Shown here in pieces: positions 49,565 to 58,461 of a stretch of DNA of 63,405 nucleotides. Each line of letters starts with the position of its first letter. Within the stretch, counting starts at the first letter, position 1. A program made the translations under genes and the position numbers. The stretch comes from Rhodococcus jostii NBRC 16295 (GTDB lineage: Bacteria > Actinomycetota > Actinomycetes > Mycobacteriales > Mycobacteriaceae), in NCBI RefSeq assembly GCF_001894825.1, contig NZ_BCWY01000059.1:1-63405 (forward strand), read 5' to 3'. The notes beneath the pieces are model-generated. The model made no database searches. It was not told the origin of the DNA and was given only the letters and a program-made list of their open reading frames with translations.

Positions 49565-49789
49565 CTAGAGAACAACGTCATCTGCGGCCGGCGCCGTGCG
49601 ATCGGCAAGGTCACGCCGGGCCGCCTTCTCGACCAGAAGAGGTACGAAGTCACGGATCCTGCATTCCGCGAGGCGCTTGTGCACGGTCCGCACGGTGAGC
49701 TCGACATCCGCGGAGGCGACGGACGGGTACCGAGTGATCAGGCGCTCGATGACCTGTTCGACCTGCAGCAATTCGTCATCGCCGGTCAT
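49565..49789 (-). CDS. small three-helix bundle protein, second copy
   Basis: This 74-residue protein shares LQVEQVIERLITRYPSV, a VELTVRTVHKRL helix and RDFVPLLVEKAARRDLADR with the product of 11493-11696. It has a presumed dimerising three-helix fold. It is the first gene of a minus operon with the DUF6325-like and SHOCT genes. A GACTA-T-TAGTC palindrome (49791-49801) lies two bases before its ATG and no ribosome site is clear. The operon diverges from DUF7144 copy C. Confidence 0.78.
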   Translation of the reverse strand: MTGDDELLQVEQVIERLITRYPSVASADVELTVRTVHKRLAECRIRDFVPLLVEKAARRDLADRTAPAADDVVL

Positions 49790-50006
49790 CGACTAATAGT
49801 CGCCCCGCTGCGATCGACCGTCAAGACACGAAACGGCCTCTCGAGCAACACGGTTCGGTGCCGACGTCCCGAGTAGACATGAGCCTGGAATCAGTCCAGA
49901 ATCCGCCGGTGGCCAGGAAACACGGTTTCGCGACTGAGCCGGGCGGAGCGGGCGGACAATGGGAGGTACCGGGCCGCCCGGCTCGCTGGAGGGTAAGGAG
50001 ACGGTC

Positions 50007-50405
50007 ATGTCCGAGACAACGTCGGTCAAGCAGGGCGTCGCGGCAGGCACCTCGATCGGGGCGGCCATCATCATGGTGACCGTCGGCATCATCCAGTTCT
50101 TCCAAGGAATCGCCGCGGTCGCCGAGAACGAAGTGTTCGTGGTGGGGGTGGAGTACGTCTACAAATTCGACCTCACCACGTGGGGCTGGATTCACATCGT
50201 GCTGGGTGTGCTCGTGGCAGGGGCCGGGCTCGCGCTGTTCACCGGAGCAGGATGGGCGCGTGTGACCGCGATCGTGATCGCGGCCGTCTCCATACTGGCG
50301 AACTTCCTGTGGCTGCCGTACTACCCCTGGTGGTCGATGCTCATCATCGCGCTCGACATCGTGGTGATCTGGGCGGTGTCGACCTGGAAACCCGACCGGG
50401 CCTGA
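50007..50405 (+). CDS. small DUF7144-type membrane protein, copy C
   Basis: This 132-residue, four-helix membrane protein starts MSETTSVKQGVAAGTS and carries VEYVYKFDLTTWGWIHIVLGVLVAGAGLALFTGAGWARV and NFLWLPYYPWW. It is the third paralogue in the island, next most similar to copy B. TAAGGAG precedes ATG 50007, and the longer frame from 49959 is not needed. It heads a probable operon with PPK2 (25 bp away), a P-type ATPase, a SulP permease and a PLDc_N protein. Confidence 0.87.
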   Translation: MSETTSVKQGVAAGTSIGAAIIMVTVGIIQFFQGIAAVAENEVFVVGVEYVYKFDLTTWGWIHIVLGVLVAGAGLALFTGAGWARVTAIVIAAVSILANFLWLPYYPWWSMLIIALDIVVIWAVSTWKPDRA

Positions 50406-50430
50406 TTATTCGGACGGCCGGGGAGCAACC

Positions 50431-51273
50431 GTGGGAAAGAAGACGAAGCACGAGAAGTCCGGGCTCGACCTGTCCCGGCCAGGCGGTGCCGAGGCGGCCG
50501 CACCCATGAAGAACAAGGAGTACCGCCGCCTACTCCGCCCGCTCCACGGCGAACTCGTCGCATTGCAGGAGTGGGTGAAATCGTCCGGCGCGAGGATCTG
50601 CGTCGTGTTCGAGGGTCGCGACACCGCAGGGAAGGGCGGCGTGATCAAGGCGATCACCGAGCGGGTCAGTCCGCGCGTGTTCCGCGTCGTCGCCCTGCCC
50701 GCCCCGACGGATCGCGAGAAGTCGCAGATGTACGTGCAGCGGTACCTGCCGCATCTCCCGTCCGGCGGGGAGGTCGTGATCTTCGACCGCAGTTGGTACA
50801 ACCGCGCGGGCGTCGAACGGGTGATGGGCTTCTGCACCGAGGAGGAAGCGCAGAACTTCCTCCAACTCGTCCCGACGGTCGAACGCGCGATCGTCGACTC
50901 CGGCGTCATCCTGCTGAAGTACTGGCTGGAGGTGAGCGAGGAGCAGCAGACATTGCGCCTGCAGAGCCGGATCGACGACCCACGGAAGACCTGGAAGTTG
51001 TCGGACCTGGACGTGAAGTCGTACACCCACTGGTACGACTACTCGCGGGCACGGGACGAGATGTTCCACTTCACCGACACCGGCTGGGCGCCGTGGTACG
51101 TCGCGGTCAACGACGACAAGAAGCGCGGTCGGCTCAACATCATCAGCCACCTGCTGAGCCAGATTCCCTACGAACCGCTCGAACGCCCCGACATCACCTT
51201 GCCCGATCGGCAGAGCCGTCACGGCTACGAGGCGCCGAGGCAACCACTGCACTGGATCCCGACCCCGTACTGA
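50431..51273 (+). CDS. ppk2: polyphosphate kinase 2
   Basis: This 280-residue kinase has Walker A CVVFEGRDTAGKGGVIKAI, a lid-type KSQMYVQRYLPHLPSGGE, Walker B VVIFDRSWYNRAGVERVMGF and the YSRARDEMFHFTDT segment, typical of class I PPK2. It phosphorylates GDP or ADP using polyphosphate (or the reverse) in the cytosol, in response to nutrient or energy stress. GTG 50431 is the start and lies 25 bp after DUF7144 copy C. Its position with a cation ATPase and a SulP permease supports a stress or ion homeostasis unit. Confidence 0.93.
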   Translation: MGKKTKHEKSGLDLSRPGGAEAAAPMKNKEYRRLLRPLHGELVALQEWVKSSGARICVVFEGRDTAGKGGVIKAITERVSPRVFRVVALPAPTDREKSQMYVQRYLPHLPSGGEVVIFDRSWYNRAGVERVMGFCTEEEAQNFLQLVPTVERAIVDSGVILLKYWLEVSEEQQTLRLQSRIDDPRKTWKLSDLDVKSYTHWYDYSRARDEMFHFTDTGWAPWYVAVNDDKKRGRLNIISHLLSQIPYEPLERPDITLPDRQSRHGYEAPRQPLHWIPTPY

Positions 51274-51301
51274 GGATCCGAGCCGGAAAGGACGAGCGGC
51301 C

Positions 51302-54055
51302 ATGGTCTCCACGGAACCCTCGCAGGCGCACACCGCCTGGCATGCCCAGGACGCCGACGCCGTCGTGGCCGCGACAGTGTCCGACCGGCGGTCCGGTCTG
51401 ACGGCCGGCGAGGCGGACGACCGGCGCCGGCGGCACGGTCCCAACGAGATCGCCTCCGAGCCGGCGCCCTCGACGTGGGCGATCGCACTGCAACAGCTGA
51501 GGGATCTGATGAACCTGATGCTGGTCGCGGTGGCGGTCGTCAGCGTCGTCATCGGTGAGGTGCCGACGGCGATCATCGTCGCGGCACTCGTCGTCCTCAA
51601 CGTCGTGCTGGGCACGCAACAGGAACTGAAGGCCCGCGCCAGCGTCGACGCACTCGCGAAGATGCAGACACCGCAGGTTCGGGTGACCCGGGACGGGGCG
51701 CTGGTCCAGTTCGACGCTACCGAACTCGTACCGGGCGACATAGTGCGCCTCGAGGCGGGCGACGTCGTCCCCGCCGACGGTCGACTGCTCACGTCGGCGA
51801 CCCTCGAGACCCAGGAGGCGGCGCTGACGGGTGAGAGCGCACCGGTCCCGAAGGACCCTCAGACCCTCGGCGACGCCGACGTACCCCTCGGCGACCGCAG
51901 CAACATGGTCTTCCAGAACACCTCGGTCACCCGGGGCACCGCCACCATGGTGGTCACCGAAACCGGCATGAACACCCAGCTGGGCCAGATCGCGTCGATG
52001 CTGTCGGCCGTCGCGCCGAGCAAGTCTCCGCTTCAGCGCGAACTGAATTCGCTCACCAAGGTGCTCGGGATCATCGCGTGGACGGCGGTCGCCCTCATCG
52101 TGGTCCTCGGAGTGATCCGCGGACAGAGCCTGACGACGGTTCTGCTGCTGGGCATCTCCATGGGGGTGTCCGCGATCCCGACCGGCCTGCCGACGTTCGT
52201 GCAGGCGATGCTGGCTTTCGGGGCCCGCCAGCTGGCCGAGGCGAAGGCCGTCGTGAAGAACCTCACCGACGTCGAGACCCTCGGAGCGACCAGCGCGATC
52301 AACTCGGACAAGACCGGCACGCTGACGATGAACCAGATGACGGTGCGGTCGCTGTACTTCCATTGCCGGTGGTACACCGTCGACGGCGAGGGTTACAGCA
52401 AATCCGGGAGGATCACCCACGCCGCGGGCGAGGCCGTCCCCGACTTCACCCTGCTCGCGTACGGGCTGTGCCTCGACAGTGACGCCACCGTCTCCGACAG
52501 CGGCGATGTCGTCGGCGATCCGACCGAGGCCGCGCTGGTGGTGCTCGCGGCCAAGGTCGGCGTCGACGCCCCACTGACCCGGCGAAACTATCCTCGCGTC
52601 GCCGAGGTGCCGTTCGACTCCGCGTACAAGTTCATGGCGACGTTCCACCATCTCCAGGTCGACGGCGACACCCAGTTCGTGGAACTCGTCAAGGGCGGGC
52701 CCGACGTGGTCCTCGCCCGATGCGGTTCCGCGTACCGGCCGGGCCGGCAGACGGTCCCACTCGACGAGGTGCGGGAGGAACTGACCGAAGCGAACCGTGC
52801 CCTGTCCGAGAAGGGCCTGCGCGTACTGGCGTTCGCTGCCCGCCGACTCGACGGGCAGGAGGAGGCGGTGGCGGCCGACCCCATGTCGTTCGTCGAGGAC
52901 CTGACGTTCGTCGGCATGGTCGGCATCATCGACCCGCTTCGGCCGGAGGCGATCGACGCCGTCCGCACCGCCCATGCAGCAGGCATCGACGTCCGCATGA
53001 TCACCGGCGACCACGCGATCACGGCATCCGCGATCGGCGCCGAACTCGGTCTCGGACCCGGCGCCATCGGCGGGCCCGAACTGCAGGCGATGACCGACGA
53101 CGACCTGGCGGCCGCCCTCCCGAACCTGCACGTGTTCGGCCGTGTCACCCCGCAGGACAAGCTCCGCCTTGCCGGCATCATGCAGAAGAGCGGCGCGGTG
53201 GTGGCGATGACCGGGGACGCCGTCAACGACGCGGCGGCACTGAAGAAGGCCGACATCGGCGTCGCGATGGGATCGGGCAGCGAGGTCACCAAACAGGCCG
53301 GCAAGATGATCCTCACCGACGACAACTTCGGAACCCTGATCACCGCGATCCGATTGGGCCGCAACATCTACGAGAAGATCGTGTCGTACATCCGGTACCA
53401 GATTTCGAAACTCTTCTCGCTGGTTCTGCTGTTCCTGGTCGCGAGCATCTTCGACATCAACGACGGCGTCGCGCTCACCCCGCTGATGGTGCTGTTCCAG
53501 CATTTCTTCATCACGTTGTTCCCGGTCGCCGTCATCATGATGGACCCGCCGGCGCCGGACCTGATGGACAAACCGCCGCGCGACCCCAAGATGCCGATCG
53601 CCAACCGAACGGCGTTCGTGCAGTGGCTGGCGTACGGCGTCCTGCAGTTCGCCGTCACACTCGCCGCGATGCTTCTCGCGCCGGGCGACATGAGCACCAC
53701 CGATGCGAGCGTCCCCATGACGACGGCATTCGTGGTGCTCTCGTTCGGGTCCATCCTCGCCGGCCTCGTCATGCGGCGCGACCCCGAATCCGGCCTCACC
53801 GCACCGATCCTCACCGCGCTGAAGATCCTGTCCGTCCCGGTCGTGGTCACCGTGTTCGCCGTCGAGATCGGCTTCCTCCAGGACCTCCTCATGACGACGT
53901 CGCTGACCGGCGGCCAGTGGCTCGCCTGCCTCGGCTGGTCGCTGATCATTCCGATCGTCGTCGAAGCGGAGAAGGCGCTGCGCCGCCGGCGGCACGCGCC
54001 ACCGAGCACACCGATTCCCGCCACCGTCGCGGTCGACCCGCAACGCGCACGCTGA
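51302..54055 (+). CDS. P-type cation ATPase with variant TM4 motif
   Basis: This 917-residue type II-like ATPase has an N-terminal actuator (LTGESAPVPKD), phospho-Asp D336 in NSDKTGTLT, MITGDHAITASAIG, AMTGDAVNDAAALKKADIGVAMG and ten membrane helices. In helix 4 the usual PEGLP is PTGLP, so the Glu that binds Ca in SERCA and PMR1 is Thr (T294). The hinge reads TGDAVND rather than TGDGVND. The ion is therefore uncertain, with monovalent cations or other divalents possible. It lies 28 bp after ppk2. Confidence 0.93.
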   Translation: MVSTEPSQAHTAWHAQDADAVVAATVSDRRSGLTAGEADDRRRRHGPNEIASEPAPSTWAIALQQLRDLMNLMLVAVAVVSVVIGEVPTAIIVAALVVLNVVLGTQQELKARASVDALAKMQTPQVRVTRDGALVQFDATELVPGDIVRLEAGDVVPADGRLLTSATLETQEAALTGESAPVPKDPQTLGDADVPLGDRSNMVFQNTSVTRGTATMVVTETGMNTQLGQIASMLSAVAPSKSPLQRELNSLTKVLGIIAWTAVALIVVLGVIRGQSLTTVLLLGISMGVSAIPTGLPTFVQAMLAFGARQLAEAKAVVKNLTDVETLGATSAINSDKTGTLTMNQMTVRSLYFHCRWYTVDGEGYSKSGRITHAAGEAVPDFTLLAYGLCLDSDATVSDSGDVVGDPTEAALVVLAAKVGVDAPLTRRNYPRVAEVPFDSAYKFMATFHHLQVDGDTQFVELVKGGPDVVLARCGSAYRPGRQTVPLDEVREELTEANRALSEKGLRVLAFAARRLDGQEEAVAADPMSFVEDLTFVGMVGIIDPLRPEAIDAVRTAHAAGIDVRMITGDHAITASAIGAELGLGPGAIGGPELQAMTDDDLAAALPNLHVFGRVTPQDKLRLAGIMQKSGAVVAMTGDAVNDAAALKKADIGVAMGSGSEVTKQAGKMILTDDNFGTLITAIRLGRNIYEKIVSYIRYQISKLFSLVLLFLVASIFDINDGVALTPLMVLFQHFFITLFPVAVIMMDPPAPDLMDKPPRDPKMPIANRTAFVQWLAYGVLQFAVTLAAMLLAPGDMSTTDASVPMTTAFVVLSFGSILAGLVMRRDPESGLTAPILTALKILSVPVVVTVFAVEIGFLQDLLMTTSLTGGQWLACLGWSLIIPIVVEAEKALRRRRHAPPSTPIPATVAVDPQRAR

Positions 54056-54065
54056 GGCCCGGACC

Positions 54066-55781
54066 ATGACCTGGACAGGGAGCCTCGCGCAGTTGCCCGG
54101 CATCGCGACGGCCCGGGCGTACCGCCGGGAGTGGCTACGTCCCGACATCGTTGCCGGGCTCGTCCTCACCGCCCTGCTCATTCCCGCGGGGATGGGGTAC
54201 GCGGAGGCTGCCGGGTTGCCCGCCTACGCCGGTCTCTACGCCACCATCGTCCCGCTGCTCGCCTACGCGCTGGTGGGACCGTCGAAAATCCTCGTCCTCG
54301 GCCCCGATTCGTCGCTGGCCCCGCTGATCGCCGCGGCCGTACTGCCGCTGGCCGTGACCGACGACCCGGAGAGCGCGCTGGCCCTCGCCGGAATCCTCGG
54401 CGTCCTCGTCGGCCTCATCCTCCTCGTCGGCGGATTTCTGCATCTCGGCTTCGTCACCGAACTGCTGTCGAAGCCCATCCGGCTCGGCTACCTCAATGCG
54501 ATCGCGCTCATCGTCGTGGTCGGCCAACTGCCCAAGCTGCTCGGTTTCTCCGTCGACGCGTCCGGCCTCATCGGGGAGATCGGAGAGATCGGACAGTCCG
54601 TGGTGCACGGCGACATCGACCCTGTCGCCGCCGCAATGGGCATCGGCTCCCTCGCCGTCATAGTCGGGTTCCGCCTCTGGCTGCCCCGCATCCCCGGCGT
54701 GCTCGTGGCCGTGGTCGGGGCGATCGTCCTGTCTGCCGCACTGGGACTCACCGACGACATCGGAATGGTCGGCGCCCTGCCCGCCGGCCTGCCACTGCCG
54801 TCGTTCGGCGGTGTGAACTGGGGGGACGTGGGACGCCTCGTCGGACCCGCGGCCGGTATCGCCCTCATCGCATTCGCCGACACGGGCGTGCTCTCCCGCA
54901 CGTTCGCCGCCCGGCACGGCGAGAACGTCAACGGCAGCACGGAGATGAAGGGCGTCGGCGTGGCCAACATCGCCGGCGGACTGTTCGGCGGGTTCCCCAT
55001 CTCGGCCAGCGGGTCACGAACCCCGGTGGCCGAACAGAGCGGCGCCCGCACCCAACTCGCGTGCGTGGTCGGAGCGCTCGCCGTGCTGATCTTCGTCCTC
55101 GTCGCTCCCGGGGTCACCACCTACCTTCCCGACGCGACGCTGGGCGCCGTGGTGATCGTGGCCGCCACGGCGCTGGTCGACGTGGGTGGAATGGTCCGGA
55201 TGTGGCGGATGAGCACCGTCGAATTCGGGCTCGCCGTCGCCGCATTCCTCGGCGTCGCCCTGGTGGGAGTGCTGCAGGGCATCCTCGTCGCGATCGGGCT
55301 GTCGTTCGTCGCGGTGGTCGCCCAGGCGTGGCAGCCGTACCGCACCGAACTCGTCCGGACCGAGGATCGTCCCGGCTTCCACGACGTCGAACGCCACCCC
55401 GGCGGGCACCGCATCCCCGGACTGGTGCTGGTGCGCTTCGACGCGCCCCTCTTCTTCGCGAACGGCGAGATCTTCGACGAGTACGTGCGCTCGGTGGTGG
55501 CGTCGGCGCCGACCCCGGTCGAGTGGGTGATCGTCGCCGCCGAGCCGATCACCGGACTCGACACCACAGCCGTCGACGAACTCGTCGACCTCGACACGTA
55601 TCTCGAAGGTAACGGGATCCGGTTGGCGTTCGCGGAGATGAAGGGTCCGATCAAGGATCGGCTCATCCGGTTCGGGGTGGGCGACAGGTTCGACGCGACG
55701 CACTTCTTTCCGACCATCGACGCCGCCGTGGACGCATTCCACAACCGAGCCGATCACAGCGGCGATCCGGCCGACGACTGA
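54066..55781 (+). CDS. SulP family anion permease with STAS domain
   Basis: This 571-residue permease has about 11-12 membrane helices, with GLVLTALLIPAGMGYAEAAGLPAYAGLYATIVPLLAYALVGPSK as the SulP signature block and GLFGGFPISASGSRTPVAEQSGA. A C-terminal STAS domain (about 440-560) contains LVLVRFDAPLFFANGEIF and EPITGLDTTAVDELVDL. Family members move sulfate, bicarbonate or dicarboxylates. The SATP region is conserved but the anion is not assigned. It begins 10 bp after the ATPase gene. Confidence 0.93.
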   Translation: MTWTGSLAQLPGIATARAYRREWLRPDIVAGLVLTALLIPAGMGYAEAAGLPAYAGLYATIVPLLAYALVGPSKILVLGPDSSLAPLIAAAVLPLAVTDDPESALALAGILGVLVGLILLVGGFLHLGFVTELLSKPIRLGYLNAIALIVVVGQLPKLLGFSVDASGLIGEIGEIGQSVVHGDIDPVAAAMGIGSLAVIVGFRLWLPRIPGVLVAVVGAIVLSAALGLTDDIGMVGALPAGLPLPSFGGVNWGDVGRLVGPAAGIALIAFADTGVLSRTFAARHGENVNGSTEMKGVGVANIAGGLFGGFPISASGSRTPVAEQSGARTQLACVVGALAVLIFVLVAPGVTTYLPDATLGAVVIVAATALVDVGGMVRMWRMSTVEFGLAVAAFLGVALVGVLQGILVAIGLSFVAVVAQAWQPYRTELVRTEDRPGFHDVERHPGGHRIPGLVLVRFDAPLFFANGEIFDEYVRSVVASAPTPVEWVIVAAEPITGLDTTAVDELVDLDTYLEGNGIRLAFAEMKGPIKDRLIRFGVGDRFDATHFFPTIDAAVDAFHNRADHSGDPADD

Positions 55782-55808
55782 CATCGACCACAGGACGGGA
55801 CACGACGC

Positions 55809-56021
55809 ATGGACTTCTGGACGATCTTCTGGCTCGGAGTCATCGCTCTCGCGTTCCTTGCCTATCTCCTGCTGCTGTTCGCGCTCAGCGCCGACCTGTT
55901 CCGAGACGACGGGACGTCGGGGTGGATGAAGGCGTTCTGGGTGTGTTTCCTGCTCCTCGTCCCCTTCCTGTCGGCGCTGATCTACGTGATCCTGAAGAGC
56001 GACGACATGGCGGAGCGGTAG
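55809..56021 (+). CDS. PLDc_N small membrane protein
   Basis: This 70-residue protein has two membrane helices, IFWLGVIALAFLAYLLLLFALS and FWVCFLLLVPFLSALIYVILK, around LFRDDGTSGWMKA. It is closely similar to the membrane half of the protein at 48298-48675 but lacks the SHOCT tail. GACGGGAC precedes the ATG. It ends a putative five-gene operon beginning at 50007. The role is unknown, possibly a phage-shock-like membrane partner. Confidence 0.8.
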   Translation: MDFWTIFWLGVIALAFLAYLLLLFALSADLFRDDGTSGWMKAFWVCFLLLVPFLSALIYVILKSDDMAER

Positions 56022-56045
56022 AGGTACGCGTAACTCGCGCGACGC

Positions 56046-57029
56046 TCAGACCGCCCGAACCGTCTGGCCCCGAAAGGTCCTGCGATACGCCGAAGGCGGC
56101 ACACCCAGCACCGCGCCCATGTGCTGCCGCAGGGACGTACCGGTTCCGAATCCGACTTCGCGGGCGACGGCGTCGACGGACAGGTCCGTCGTCTCGAGCA
56201 GCTGTCGGGCGCGGTCCACGCGCCGGGTGACGATCCAGCGGTTGGGGGTGGTCCCGACCTCCTCGCCGAAACGCCGCGTGAACGTCCGCACGCTCATGTT
56301 CGCGTGCGCCGCAAGCCGGTTCAGCGCCAGCGGTTCGCCGAGGCGCTGCAGCGCCCACTCGCGGGTCGCCGCGGTCGACTCCGACGTGGACTCCGGCATC
56401 GGCCGTTCGATGTACTGGGCCTGCCCGCCGTCGCGCCACGGCGGGACGACGCATCGGCGCGCCACCTGGTTGGCGACGTCCGACCCGTGGTCGCGGCGCA
56501 CGATGTGCAGGCAAAGGTCGAGACCGGCGGCGACCCCGGCCGAGGTGAGGATGTGCCCCTCGTCGACGAACAGCACGTCGGGGTCGACCCGGACCTGCGG
56601 GTACGTGCGCTGGAAGTGTTCGGTGTTGCGCCAGTGGGTGGTGGCGCGCTTGCCGTCGAGCAGCCCCGCCGCGGCGAGGACGTACGAGCCGGTGCAGATC
56701 GAGACGTACCGGGTGCCGGGCCGGACGAACGCGAGCGCCGCCTCGAGGTTCGGGGGCAGATGGCCTTCGTCGTAGGCCGGGCCGAGTTCGTACGACGCGG
56801 GGATCACCACGGTGTCGGCGGTGGCGAGGAGTTCGGGGCCGTGGTCGACCGTCACCGAGAAGTCGGCGTCCGAACGCACCGGCCGTCCGTCGGCGGTACA
56901 CGTCAGCACCTCGTAGAACGGTTGTCCGGCGGCGTCGTGGGCGCGGCCGAAGACGCGCGAGGGGATGCCGAGTTCGAACGGGATCACACCGTCCAGCGCG
57001 AGCACGACCACCCGATGCGGTTCCACCAT
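56046..57029 (-). CDS. GlxA-type AraC regulator with DJ-1/PfpI domain
   Basis: This 327-residue regulator joins an N-terminal DJ-1/PfpI amidase-like fold (LALDGVIPFELGIPSRVFG, RYVSICTGSYVLAAAGLLDGKRATTHW) to a C-terminal AraC DNA-binding domain (LNRLAAHANMSVRTFTRRFGEEVGTTPNRWI, VDAVAREVGFGTGTSLRQHMGAVLG). The GSYVLAAAGLL elbow has a Thr before Gly. Such proteins regulate amine, amino-acid or stress genes. It diverges from the MFS gene by 71 bp, a likely target. Confidence 0.92.
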   Translation of the reverse strand: MVEPHRVVVLALDGVIPFELGIPSRVFGRAHDAAGQPFYEVLTCTADGRPVRSDADFSVTVDHGPELLATADTVVIPASYELGPAYDEGHLPPNLEAALAFVRPGTRYVSICTGSYVLAAAGLLDGKRATTHWRNTEHFQRTYPQVRVDPDVLFVDEGHILTSAGVAAGLDLCLHIVRRDHGSDVANQVARRCVVPPWRDGGQAQYIERPMPESTSESTAATREWALQRLGEPLALNRLAAHANMSVRTFTRRFGEEVGTTPNRWIVTRRVDRARQLLETTDLSVDAVAREVGFGTGTSLRQHMGAVLGVPPSAYRRTFRGQTVRAV

Positions 57030-57030
57030 G

Positions 57031-57061
57031 GCCAGATTCTTTCACATGTTGTCATTCTGGC
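57031..57061. promoter_or_regulatory. inverted repeat in GlxA/MFS divergent region
   Basis: GCCAGA (57031-57036) and TCTGGC (57056-57061) are a perfect 6-bp repeat with a 19-base spacer. It begins one base upstream of the regulator ATG, which suggests autoregulation and control of the divergent transporter. Confidence 0.35.
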
Positions 57062-57100
57062 AACTGTTCCGGCGGGACGCCGTACCGCAGACTTACCGTC

Positions 57101-58411
57101 GTGACGTCCGACATCGCGCCCCCGGCACCCCCTGCCCAAGCGGCACCGCCCCGCCTGCACTACGCCTGGCTCGTCGCGGCCGTCGCGTTCCTCGCCCTCG
57201 TGGGGGCCGCCAGCTTCCGGGCGGCACCCTCGATTCTGATCGACCCCCTGCACGAGGACTTCGGCTGGTCGCGGGCGAGCATCTCGTCGGCCGTGTCCAT
57301 CAACCTGGTGCTGTACGGGTTGACGTCCCCGTTCGCGGCGGCACTGATGGAACGCTTCGGCATGCGGCGGGTGGTCACGGCAGCGCTGATTCTGGTGTCC
57401 GCCGGCAGCGGACTGACCGTCTTCATGACGGCCACCTGGCAACTGGTGCTGCTGTGGGGCGTGCTCGTCGGGCTGGGCACCGGGTCGATGGCGCTCGCGT
57501 TCGTGGCCACCGTCGTCGACCGCTGGTTCGTCGCGCGCCGCGGCCTCGTCACCGGCATCCTCACCGCCGGCAGCGCCGCCGGACAGCTGGTGTTCCTGCC
57601 GATCCTCGCGATGGTCGCCGAGCACTACGACTGGCAGACCGTGGCACTGACCGTGTCGTTCGCGGCGCTCGCCGTCGTGCCGCTGGTGCTCGTGTTCCTG
57701 CGCAACCGTCCGTCGGACGTCGGGACGGTCCCGTACGGCGCCGGACCCGACTACGTCGCGGAACCACCCGCGCCGACCGGGCGTGGCGGCGCCGCCGGCC
57801 GGGCCGTCACGGTGCTGCTCTCGGCGGCGCGGACGCGGGTGTTCTGGTTGCTGGCCGGCACCTTCGCGATCTGCGGGGCGAGCACCAACGGGCTCGTCGG
57901 CACCCACTTCGTCCCCGCCGCACACGACCACGGCATGCCGGTGACGGCAGCGGCGAGCCTGCTGGCGGTGATCGGGATCTTCGACGTGATCGGCACCATC
58001 GCGTCCGGGTGGTTCACCGACCGGTTCGATTCACGCAAACTCCTCGGCACTTATTACCTGCTGCGCGGGATCTCACTCATGCTGCTGCCGATCCTGTTCG
58101 CGAACACCGTGCACCCCCCGATGATCGCGTTCATCATCTTCTACGGCCTCGACTGGGTGGCCACCGTTCCCCCGACGGTCGCGTTGTGCCGCAAGCACTT
58201 CGGCGCCGACGCCCCCATCGTGTTCGGTTGGGTGCTGGCGTCCCACCAGATCGGGGCCGGTGCGGTGGCCTTCCTCGCCGGACTCGTCCGCGACCGATTC
58301 GGCGGCTACGACGCCGCGTTCTACGTCGCGGGTGGGCTGTGCGCGATCGCCGCCGTGATGTCGCTGGCCATCGTCGCGAAGCCCCGAAAGGTGGCGGCCG
58401 CGATCGGTTGA
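57101..58411 (+). CDS. MFS transporter (OFA-like)
   Basis: This 436-residue membrane protein has 12 helices. Its first helix reads YAWLVAAVAFLALVGAASFRAAPSILIDPLHEDFGWSRASISSAVSINLVLYGLTSPFAAALMERFG. This resembles MCT/oxalate-formate antiporter type carriers. The second half contains FVPAAHDHGMPVTAAASLL and GWVLASHQIGAGAVAFLAG. The substrate is unknown. Start is GTG 57101. It diverges from the GlxA-type regulator. Confidence 0.88.
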   Translation: MTSDIAPPAPPAQAAPPRLHYAWLVAAVAFLALVGAASFRAAPSILIDPLHEDFGWSRASISSAVSINLVLYGLTSPFAAALMERFGMRRVVTAALILVSAGSGLTVFMTATWQLVLLWGVLVGLGTGSMALAFVATVVDRWFVARRGLVTGILTAGSAAGQLVFLPILAMVAEHYDWQTVALTVSFAALAVVPLVLVFLRNRPSDVGTVPYGAGPDYVAEPPAPTGRGGAAGRAVTVLLSAARTRVFWLLAGTFAICGASTNGLVGTHFVPAAHDHGMPVTAAASLLAVIGIFDVIGTIASGWFTDRFDSRKLLGTYYLLRGISLMLLPILFANTVHPPMIAFIIFYGLDWVATVPPTVALCRKHFGADAPIVFGWVLASHQIGAGAVAFLAGLVRDRFGGYDAAFYVAGGLCAIAAVMSLAIVAKPRKVAAAIG

Positions 58412-58461
58412 CCTGCGCCGAAACCACTCCCCCGGGCCGCCCCGGTTCCTAAGATCGATAC

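Noticed and set aside
49545..49565. DosR-type dormancy motif
   Set aside because: GGGGAC occurs but the palindromic partner half and spacing are absent, so no DosR box can be claimed.
51194..54181. 995-residue open frame on the minus strand opposite the P-type ATPase
   Set aside because: It is antisense to a clear ATPase gene with DKTGTLT and other motifs. The translation is His/Arg/Asp rich without domains, typical of GC-rich shadow frames.
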